NCBI GenBank assembly: GCA_045658985.1
Contig: JAZOWC010000009.1
Coordinates: forward strand, 1-30,553
Direction of reading: 5' to 3'
DNA from: RGIG3513 sp045658985
Lineage (GTDB): Bacteria > Bacillota > Clostridia > Oscillospirales > Butyricicoccaceae
DNA length: 30,553 nucleotides
Both the position numbers and the translations under genes were made by a program. Each line of letters begins with the position of its first letter. Position 1 is the stretch's first letter. Below are positions 23,375 through 28,637 of the stretch, one piece after another. The notes beneath the pieces were generated by a model, which had not been told where the DNA came from, made no database searches, and saw only the letters and a list, made by a program, of their open reading frames with translations.

Positions 23375-23418
23375 GTAAAAAAATATCGGCTTTTTTGAAA
23401 AAAGTTTTGAAAAAAGTG

Positions 23419-23447
23419 TTGACAAATAAGGCTTGAGTGTGTATAAT
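23419..23447 (+). promoter_or_regulatory. consensus promoter of tRNA-Leu
   Basis: Perfect TTGACA at 23419-23424, a 17-base spacer and perfect TATAAT at 23442-23447, 33 bases before the mature tRNA 5' end. Confidence 0.92.
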
Positions 23448-23480
23448 AACACTTGTGCTTGAGAGAGCAAAACAGAATAT

Positions 23481-23567
23481 GCGGATGTGGCGGAATTGGC
23501 AGACGCGCATGGTTCAGGTCCATGTGAAAGCAATTTCATGGGGGTTCAAGTCCCTTCATCCGCACCA
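23481..23567 (+). tRNA. tRNA-Leu (anticodon CAG)
   Basis: An 87-nt class II tRNA. The acceptor stem GCGGATG pairs with CATCCGC, followed by A and an encoded CCA. The D arm contains GGCGGAATTGGCAGACGC. The anticodon stem-loop is CATGG-TTCAGGT-CCATG, giving anticodon CAG (reads CUG). The long variable arm is TGAAA-GCAA-TTTCA and the T arm holds GGTTCAAGTCC. The long variable arm and anticodon identify leucine. Confidence 0.97.
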
Positions 23568-23570
23568 ATA

Positions 23571-23603
23571 AAGGACGGTTACTTTGATAGAGCAACCGTC
23601 CTT
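23571..23603 (+). terminator. intrinsic terminator of tRNA-Leu
   Basis: A 10-bp stem (AAGGACGGTT / AACCGTCCTT) with a 13-base loop, followed by ATTGTTTTTG, four bases after the tRNA CCA. Confidence 0.85.
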
Positions 23604-23916
23604 ATTGTTTTTGCTTAAAAATACTCATTTTTCGGTGCTTTCCTAACTTTTTATGGAATTTTCAAAAACGATTCCGCAATATATGCTCTTATATGCGTAG
23701 AAAGGCGCATATTTTGATATAAGACTTTTTCAGGCAGTTCGACGGACTATCCTTATTTCTACGGACTATCGTCTTGAGTTCGACGGACCATCTCTCAAAA
23801 CGACGGACTATCGCCTATGATGAATTACAAGTGATTCTTTTGGAATTTGCTATTGTGATTAATTCAGTTTTACTTCCGTTAAGGCATCTGTTTATTTATA
23901 TTGTTCGATTATCTAA
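23604..23916. other. AT-rich non-coding stretch at the left edge of the RM island
   Basis: No credible gene here. It contains a 7-bp hairpin (ATATGCG 23691-23697 / CGCATAT 23706-23712), then the four-copy ACGGACTATC array listed separately, then an AT-rich stretch leading to the methyltransferase promoter. The base composition changes visibly from the GC-rich chromosome to the left. No second copy of the tRNA 3' end was seen. Confidence 0.6.
23740..23812. repeat. iteron-like array, four copies of ACGGACTATC
   Basis: Copies begin at 23742, 23761, 23783 and 23803: ACGGACTATC, ACGGACTATC, ACGGACCATC (one change) and ACGGACTATC. Three are preceded by CG (CGACGGAC...), and two by GTTCG. Spacing is 19, 22 and 20 bases, about two helical turns, with unrelated sequence between. 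This looks like an array of protein-binding sites on one DNA face. Confidence 0.75.
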
Positions 23917-23945
23917 TTTACTTTCTTGCGAACCTATGTTATATT
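23917..23945 (+). promoter_or_regulatory. extended -10 promoter of the Dam-type methyltransferase
   Basis: TTTACT at 23917-23922, a 17-base spacer and TATATT at 23940-23945 preceded by the TGN extended -10 element (TG at 23937-23938). It lies 27 bases before the start codon. Confidence 0.6.
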
Positions 23946-23971
23946 AACACAATAGAACTAGAGGTGATGGT

Positions 23972-25090
23972 ATGAAGACTATTATCAAGTGGCCCGGTGG
24001 CAAAACCAGGGAGATTGATAAGATCGAACATCTTATTCCTGAGTTTGATCGATATATCGAGCCCTTCTTTGGCGGCGGTGCGCTGTACTTTCATTTAGCA
24101 CCAAAGTCCGCGGCAATTAATGATATTTCCGCATCGTTGATGCAATTCTATTCTCTAATCAAAGATCAGGATCGAAAATTATATGATCTGTTAGTGTGCT
24201 ATAATAACAGCTTCAACAACCTCGTTGAGGTATGCAGCAAAGAAACTAACGAATTACTGCACATCTTTTTCCGGTTAAAAGAAGGGTCTCTCGCAGAAAA
24301 TGAACTGAGCGAAGTTTTGAATGTACTGATTGCCAGATTGTCTGAGAACATTAATCCTGGCTTTAGCGAGAACCTCTTGTTGGACAAGAAGGAATTTGAT
24401 GCGCATCTGCACCAGATGGTGGAAGACAAGTTTATCCGGACTGTCGCTAACTACAACAGGAAGCCATTCTCTACCGCTGACCTGTGCGAAAACCTGATCA
24501 CTGGTTTTACCAGTGGTTACTATATGTATTTCCGCAAAGTCTTCAATGATATCAGCTTAGGCAGATTGGCTGATGCTTCCGTTCAGTATCAAGCTGCAAA
24601 CTTCTACTTCATCCGCGAATACTGCTATGGCTCTATGTTCCGCTATAATGCCAAGGGTGAGTTCAACATTCCCTATGGCGGTATGTCCTACAATCGTAAG
24701 GATATGAAAGCAAAGATCGACAATATGTTTAATGGTGAAATGGAGCAGTTATTCTCGGACACCGATATCTATTGCTGCGACTTTGAAGAGTTCTTTGAAA
24801 AAGCACATCTTACTGCCGACGATTTTATGTTCCTGGATCCGCCCTATGATACCGATTTTTCTGACTACGAGGGCAAGGATTTCACTAAGAACGATCAAGA
24901 GCGCTTGGCAAACGCCTTAAAGAGAACGCAGGCAAAGTTTATATTGGTAATTAAGAATACAGACTTCATTTATAATCTGTATACCGAGCATTTCAACATT
25001 ATTAGCTTTGATAAGCAGTATACATACAATGTTCGTAGCAGGAATGATCGCAGCGCAGAACACCTGATAATAACGAACCTCCCAGTTTGA
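23972..25090 (+). CDS. D12-class (Dam/DpnM-like) adenine-N6 DNA methyltransferase
   Basis: A 372-residue alpha-type (D12 class) adenine methyltransferase. KWPGGK at 6-11 is motif X, IEPFFGGGALYF at about 29-40 is the AdoMet-binding motif I (FxGxG), a target-recognition region fills the middle, and the catalytic DPPYDT starts at D289. It is longer than E. coli Dam (278), mainly through the stretch of about 60-170. GAGGTG sits five bases before the ATG. Composition is more AT-rich than the chromosomal genes. It converges on the restriction operon at a shared terminator. It probably methylates one strand or form of the recognition site of the linked nuclease; the sequence specificity is not predictable by eye. 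Confidence 0.92.
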   Translation: MKTIIKWPGGKTREIDKIEHLIPEFDRYIEPFFGGGALYFHLAPKSAAINDISASLMQFYSLIKDQDRKLYDLLVCYNNSFNNLVEVCSKETNELLHIFFRLKEGSLAENELSEVLNVLIARLSENINPGFSENLLLDKKEFDAHLHQMVEDKFIRTVANYNRKPFSTADLCENLITGFTSGYYMYFRKVFNDISLGRLADASVQYQAANFYFIREYCYGSMFRYNAKGEFNIPYGGMSYNRKDMKAKIDNMFNGEMEQLFSDTDIYCCDFEEFFEKAHLTADDFMFLDPPYDTDFSDYEGKDFTKNDQERLANALKRTQAKFILVIKNTDFIYNLYTEHFNIISFDKQYTYNVRSRNDRSAEHLIITNLPV

Positions 25091-25107
25091 TCTGGGAGGT
25101 TCGTTAT
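25070..25107. terminator. bidirectional terminator embedded in the methyltransferase coding end
   Basis: A perfect 16-bp stem (25070-25085 / 25092-25107) with loop TTTGAT. The left arm is the last codons of the D12 methyltransferase, whose TGA (25088-25090) falls inside the loop. The right arm ends next to the stop of the convergent winged-helix gene (25108). Confidence 0.85.
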
Positions 25108-25362
25108 TTACTTAGGATACCACTGGCGGTCACGTTGGCCAATTGTATAGACCAAGTCAGCAATCGAGTCATGGCTTTTGATATTCCGTACCTTTTGTGA
25201 GAATTTGTCATCATTTCGGTCATGCAGAATCTCAAGATCTTCACCGGTAGGCCGCATTTGCGCTCTGGCCTCAGCGATCAGTTCAGAGGTACGAATGCCT
25301 GGGTGATTACGAATAATCTGCAACACCACAGAAGCGATCTCGCCTTCTGAATAACAGCTCAT
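25108..25362 (-). CDS. small winged-helix-like protein of the RM operon
   Basis: An 84-residue protein with no named family that I can assign. The pattern EIASVVLQIIRNHPGIRTSELIAEARAQM followed by DDKFSQKVRNIKSHDSIADLVYTIGQRDRQWYP resembles the winged-helix module attached to some restriction endonucleases (helix-turn-helix, then an aromatic C-terminal wing). It is the last gene of the minus-strand RM operon, 27 bases after the beta-type methyltransferase, with GAGGAGGG seven bases before its ATG. It might be a detached DNA-binding or specificity subunit of the nuclease or methyltransferase. Confidence 0.65.
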   Translation of the reverse strand: MSCYSEGEIASVVLQIIRNHPGIRTSELIAEARAQMRPTGEDLEILHDRNDDKFSQKVRNIKSHDSIADLVYTIGQRDRQWYPK

Positions 25363-25389
25363 CTCGCTTCCCTCCTCTCGTTTAAAATT

Positions 25390-26115
25390 TCATTTTTTGC
25401 TGCATAGTCTTTTTTCTGCTGCAGCAAAGTATTCCTGTTCAATCTCAATTCCAATAAATTTCCGGTTATTTTTCAGTGCAGCCACGCCAGTGGAACCGAC
25501 ACCCATAAAGGGATCGAAGATCACGTCGCCTTCGTTGGATGCGATTTTGATAATATGCTCCAACAATTTTACCGGCTTCTGAGCAGGATGCTTGGGATCA
25601 GAGAGTCGTTCCGGGCGCATACAGATTGGACTTTCAAAAAAGTTGTGCATCTCATTCTGGGTGCTAAAATTCCACTTGTGCCCCTTATTCCACATGCAGG
25701 CGATCATTTCACAGCTGTTCAAAAATCCGTTTTTGTAAATCTTAGGTGCGGGATTTGTCTTGTGCCATACAAAAAACTGGAAAGTATCAAACTCACTGTC
25801 AAATGCTTCGTGCCACTTGCCGATCAGGTTGTAGCTAGTAAATACGAAAATATTGCCATCCGGCTTGATAATGCGCTTAAAATCCTCTAACAATGCTACC
25901 GGTTCGATTGGTGCAAGATCCCAAGCTGCCAGGTCGTTGTTTAGAGCCGACCTTCCAGGAAGATCTATATTGCCGGTAGAATACTGTGCAATATTGTAGG
26001 GTGGATCCGTTAATATGAGATCAACACTGTTATCTGGGATCTGGCTTAAGTAATTCATACAATCACCGTTGACCACAGTGTATTTATTTGTCTTTAGCTT
26101 CTCTATTTTGTACAT
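25390..26115 (-). CDS. beta-type adenine-N6 DNA methyltransferase
   Basis: A 241-residue DNA methyltransferase with circularly permuted (beta-class) motif order. The catalytic LTDPPYN is near the N-terminus (DPPY at 37-40), and the AdoMet motif I FDPFMGVGSTG is near the C-terminus (200-210). DPPY points to adenine rather than the cytosine of SPPY enzymes. The size and IMELLEHI-like segment (KPVKLLEHIIKIASNEGDVIFDP) are typical of small type II enzymes such as DpnA. It starts one base after the nuclease stop, so the two are co-expressed. With the D12 enzyme it makes a two-methyltransferase system. Confidence 0.92.
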   Translation of the reverse strand: MYKIEKLKTNKYTVVNGDCMNYLSQIPDNSVDLILTDPPYNIAQYSTGNIDLPGRSALNNDLAAWDLAPIEPVALLEDFKRIIKPDGNIFVFTSYNLIGKWHEAFDSEFDTFQFFVWHKTNPAPKIYKNGFLNSCEMIACMWNKGHKWNFSTQNEMHNFFESPICMRPERLSDPKHPAQKPVKLLEHIIKIASNEGDVIFDPFMGVGSTGVAALKNNRKFIGIEIEQEYFAAAEKRLCSKK

Positions 26116-26116
26116 A

Positions 26117-26980
26117 TTACTTCGAAATACAATTGTTGATCATAGCGATAATTCTGTCATTCAGACCAATCTCTTCCAGGGCTTCTTTGTAAATTTCCTC
26201 AAAATCTTCAAAGGTAATGCCGTCAGGGAGGATTTTATCCCAAAGATTCTTGCCGATTAGGAACATTTCAGGGTATGCAAGGTGCTTCTTGACAGAACCC
26301 TTCCAGGTGTTGCCTTCGCCATCCTTGTTGTACAGGGTGGCAAAGTAAGCCTTGCAGTTTTCAATGCCCATATCCACGTAGATGGTCAACAACTTTTCTA
26401 CATTAGACGGCGCATTGGAACTATCCAAGTCGCCACCAGCCTTCAATTCCATGATGTTCCATTCCTGACCATCAAAGAACGCAAGGTCAACCGGCTTAGA
26501 ATAAATGCTGTCAGAACGATACTTTTCCGATAGAGGTAACAGATGTTCTCGAATACTGCTCTGCGTAACGCCACTTTCCATGCGATTTCTGCCTGCTCCA
26601 CGTGCCTCGTTATTCGCACGAAATGCAGAAATCTCACCTCGCAGATTGCCATTATGGGTATCCACATCTGTGATAACAATCTGGCCGCTGATCTTTGCCG
26701 GATCAAAATTGTGCGGCAGGTTTCTGGGATTGACGATGGCAGGGACATTCTCGTCGCCGAATTTCAGCCGTGCGATGCGCTTGGCGCAGGTTTCAATCGC
26801 AAAGCCACTTTTGGACTCGAAGCTGCTGACAAACACCATGCTTGCAGTGATGCTCTCGTCCATCTGGCTCAGCAGGAAGTTGTTGACCTTTCGGGCGTAG
26901 TTGGCGGCAAAATCATTTTCAATCAAATCTGTCAATTTAGAAAACTCTTCAAAAACGATTTTTTTAATTACTTTTCTCAT
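26117..26980 (-). CDS. PD-(D/E)XK type II restriction endonuclease
   Basis: A 287-residue protein with a clear PD-(D/E)XK core. D165 lies in SKPVDLAFFDGQEWNIMELKAGG, with E178 and K180 12 residues on (D-x12-E-x-K). It is followed by GDLDSSNAPSNVEKLLTIYVDMG, as in other type II nucleases. An upstream helix with FAIETCAKRIARLKFG may supply an additional acidic residue. I cannot name the family or cut site; it does not look like DpnII/MboI. It lies between a controller protein (ATGA overlap at its start, with GGAGG inside the controller gene) and an adenine methyltransferase. That context supports a restriction enzyme. It is AT-rich relative to the chromosome. Confidence 0.85.
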   Translation of the reverse strand: MRKVIKKIVFEEFSKLTDLIENDFAANYARKVNNFLLSQMDESITASMVFVSSFESKSGFAIETCAKRIARLKFGDENVPAIVNPRNLPHNFDPAKISGQIVITDVDTHNGNLRGEISAFRANNEARGAGRNRMESGVTQSSIREHLLPLSEKYRSDSIYSKPVDLAFFDGQEWNIMELKAGGDLDSSNAPSNVEKLLTIYVDMGIENCKAYFATLYNKDGEGNTWKGSVKKHLAYPEMFLIGKNLWDKILPDGITFEDFEEIYKEALEEIGLNDRIIAMINNCISK

Positions 26981-27192
26981 TGTTTATCCTCCATAAACAA
27001 TTTATATGTATCTATCTCAAGTGCATTTGCAATTCGCTGAATATTATCTAATGAAATACTACGCCGGAAACATTCGATATCGCTAATATAGGTTCTGTGC
27101 AAACCACATTGTTCTGCAAATTTTTCTTGAGAGATTTTCTTCTGCATACGATACTTACGCACGTTTTTTCCGAAAACTTTTATTATGTCCAT
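26977..27192 (-). CDS. Xre-family controller (C) protein of the RM system
   Basis: A 71-residue single-domain Cro/C1 helix-turn-helix protein (NVRKYRMQKKISQEKFAEQCGLHRTYISDIECFRRSISLDNIQRIANALEIDTYKLF). The LHRTYISDIE recognition stretch and tiny size are typical of restriction-modification controller (C) proteins. These activate their own promoter and the nuclease gene after a delay, so that methylation comes first. It overlaps the nuclease start by four bases (ATGA). The methyltransferase here lies in the same operon, while the D12 methyltransferase has its own promoter. Upstream tandem 15-bp repeats look like its binding sites. Confidence 0.88.
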   Translation of the reverse strand: MDIIKVFGKNVRKYRMQKKISQEKFAEQCGLHRTYISDIECFRRSISLDNIQRIANALEIDTYKLFMEDKQ

Positions 27193-27215
27193 AGCAACAC
27201 CTCAAATGAAAGATG

Positions 27216-27221
27216 ATTATA
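27216..27221 (-). promoter_or_regulatory. -10 element of the controller/nuclease promoter
   Basis: TATAAT on the minus strand (complement of 27216-27221), 24 bases from the controller ATG. No good -35 lies 16-18 bases upstream. Instead the -35 position falls in the tandem 15-bp repeat, as expected for a promoter that needs activation by the C protein. Confidence 0.55.
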
Positions 27222-27237
27222 TTTTATTTTTCAGAAC

Positions 27238-27267
27238 ACAATAAGTCTACATACAATAAGTCTACAT
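27238..27267 (-). promoter_or_regulatory. tandem 15-bp repeat, probable controller-protein boxes
   Basis: Two perfect head-to-tail copies of ACAATAAGTCTACAT (27238-27252, 27253-27267). On the minus strand each reads ATGTAGACTTATTGT, whose GACTTAT core resembles the known C-box half-sites (GACT). They lie just upstream of the controller -10. Confidence 0.65.
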
Positions 27268-27280
27268 TCAGCAAGCTTGG

Positions 27281-27375
27281 TGCACCCCCTCTGCAGAAAA
27301 TGCACCCCCTTGGGGTAAGAAACTGCACCCCCTTTTGAGGCGATGCCCCCCTAAAATGGGGAATTTGCACCCCCT
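27281..27375. repeat. iteron-like array, five copies of TGCACCCCCT
   Basis: Copies begin at 27281, 27301, 27324, 27344 and 27366. Four are exact TGCACCCCCT; the fourth lacks one base (TGCCCCCCT). Spacing is 20, 23, 20 and 22 bases. The stretch 27268-27411 holds no credible gene. The period matches that of the unrelated left-hand array at 23740-23812, and the two bracket the RM genes. Confidence 0.75.
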
Positions 27376-27411
27376 AGGCGTTTCTATCAAAATATGCGCT
27401 CCAATACAAAT

Positions 27412-27433
27412 AAGCAGGTCGAAAGACCTGCTT
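27412..27433 (+). terminator. plus-strand intrinsic terminator with no gene in front
   Basis: A 9-bp stem AAGCAGGTC / GACCTGCTT with a GAAA tetraloop, followed by TTTGTTTT. No plus-strand gene ends here, so it may terminate a small RNA, be the end of a lost gene, or insulate the island. Confidence 0.75.
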
Positions 27434-27463
27434 TTTGTTTTGCGTTTTCATATTATTTCAATC

Positions 27464-27505
27464 AAAAAATCCAAATCGGTTTTGTTTTACCGATTTGGAT
27501 TTTTT
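27464..27505 (-). terminator. intrinsic terminator of degV
   Basis: A perfect 17-bp stem (27464-27480 / 27489-27505, AAAAAATCCAAATCGGT and its complement) with an 8-base loop. It gives a T run on the minus strand just after the degV stop at 27507, and is symmetric enough to act on both strands. Confidence 0.88.
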
Positions 27506-27506
27506 A

Positions 27507-28343
27507 TCACATCTTTTCAAAGCCTACAAGCAGGCCGCCTTTTTCGGCATAATAGCTGCACAGACCGAGGTTTATGGTTATGCGTACGGTCACGTCGGGA
27601 AGCTCGGCTTTGAGCATATTTTTCAGCGTGATTGCGGCAGGCTCGTTCTTGCAATGGGCAAGAATGACTTTGCCGGTTTTCAGTCCGCTTTCTTTGAGGC
27701 GTTTGACTATGGCGCTGAGGGATTTTTCTGCGCCGCGGCATTTGTCGGTAGGTTCGAGTGTGCCTTCTGCGCTGGCTCTGCCCACTATACGGATGCCGAG
27801 GACGCTTGCTATTTTGGCCACAGCGGGCGATACGCGGCCGTTGGCGGCAAAGTTGTTCAGCGACTCAAGCATAAAAACCAATCCGGTTTTGGCCGTGTAT
27901 TCGGGCATATATTGGCATATCTGCTCAAAAGTCCTGCCATCAGCTATCAGCTCGGCGATTTTTTCTACCATAAGTGTCAGCTCGGGGCCTGCAGACAGCG
28001 AGTCTATGACGCAGACACGTCTGTCGGGGTAGGCCTGCTCGTACAGATTCTTGGCCACGCAGGCGGCGTTATAGCTGCCCGACAGTCCGCTTGTGATGGC
28101 TACGCAGTACACCTCTTCTGCATCCCCGAAGGCTCTCAGCCAGTCCTCGGGATTGGGGCAGGAGGTATGAGACTTGCCCTTGTAGGTCTCAAAGTAGTCT
28201 ATCATCCCGTCCAGATCAAGCCGGCGGTCATCCACGAACTCACGCTGATCGGTAATGATCTTGAGGGGTGCTACGTCAAATGGCGCCGATTCCAGTGCGG
28301 TCAGGTTGGCCGAGGAGTCTGCAACGATCTTTATATTTCTCAT
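27507..28343 (-). CDS. DegV family fatty-acid-binding protein
   Basis: A 278-residue DegV/DAK2-related protein. This is the FakB-like family that holds a fatty acid for phosphorylation by FakA; in clostridia there are many paralogues with uncertain ligands. Family marks are NIKIVADSSANLTALE at the N-terminus, KSHTSCPNPEDWLRAF, the AITSGLSGSYNAACVA loop near 88-103, and a second domain with GRVSPAVAKIASVLGIRIV. AAAGGAC lies ten bases before the ATG. It is transcribed alone, from an extended -10 promoter, to a strong terminator. Confidence 0.95.
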   Translation of the reverse strand: MRNIKIVADSSANLTALESAPFDVAPLKIITDQREFVDDRRLDLDGMIDYFETYKGKSHTSCPNPEDWLRAFGDAEEVYCVAITSGLSGSYNAACVAKNLYEQAYPDRRVCVIDSLSAGPELTLMVEKIAELIADGRTFEQICQYMPEYTAKTGLVFMLESLNNFAANGRVSPAVAKIASVLGIRIVGRASAEGTLEPTDKCRGAEKSLSAIVKRLKESGLKTGKVILAHCKNEPAAITLKNMLKAELPDVTVRITINLGLCSYYAEKGGLLVGFEKM

Positions 28344-28375
28344 AACGCTGTTTGTCCTTTCGCTTATTGTCCAAA

Positions 28376-28404
28376 ATCATACCACAGTATCTCTCCGTGG
28401 TCAC
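28376..28404 (-). promoter_or_regulatory. extended -10 promoter of degV
   Basis: On the minus strand: GTGACC (complement of 28399-28404), a 17-base spacer and TATGAT (complement of 28376-28381) preceded by the TGN element. The -35 is weak and the extended -10 compensates. Confidence 0.5.
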
Positions 28405-28598
28405 CCTAATTCTCCGTCTGCGCCCACTCCTGTAGGTAGAATGCATCTCTACTCACGGTAGAATTGACGATTTTTGTCCTCAATCGGCTTTTTGTGTCGA
28501 AAATTCGGGGCACAAATCGTCGTTATCCCGTGAAAAACGGAAAAATTGGGTATTTTTTTATTTTTTCGATTTTTATACTATCTTTTTGGTAGAGTATG

Positions 28599-28607
28599 TG
28601 TTATAAT
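28599..28607 (+). promoter_or_regulatory. extended -10 promoter of the C39-like gene
   Basis: TGTTATAAT: a TGN element directly before a perfect TATAAT (28602-28607), 30 bases from the start codon. No convincing -35 is present. The rest of the 28405-28598 intergenic stretch holds only short A/T runs and weak dyads. Confidence 0.6.
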
Positions 28608-28637
28608 ACCTCCAAAGATCTGTACGGAGGTGTTTGG

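Noticed and set aside
23740..23812. CRISPR array
   Set aside because: Repeat units are only about 10 bases, spacers about 10 bases, and no cas gene is nearby. The same holds for the array at 27281-27375.
26117..26980. DpnII/MboI-type GATC endonuclease
   Set aside because: The two-methyltransferase layout suggests a DpnII system, but the nuclease's PD-(D/E)XK region and overall sequence do not resemble what I know of DpnII, so no cut site is assigned.
23544..27440. attL/attR duplication of the tRNA-Leu 3' end flanking the RM island
   Set aside because: I looked for a second copy of the tRNA 3' segment (GTTCAAGTCCCTTCATCCG) near the right end of the island and did not see one. No integrase gene is present.
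28467..28522. Regulatory dyad GACGATTT...AAATCGTC upstream of the C39-like gene
   Set aside because: The arms are only 8 bases and lie about 40 bases apart in AT-rich DNA, with no promoter overlap; not distinguishable from chance.
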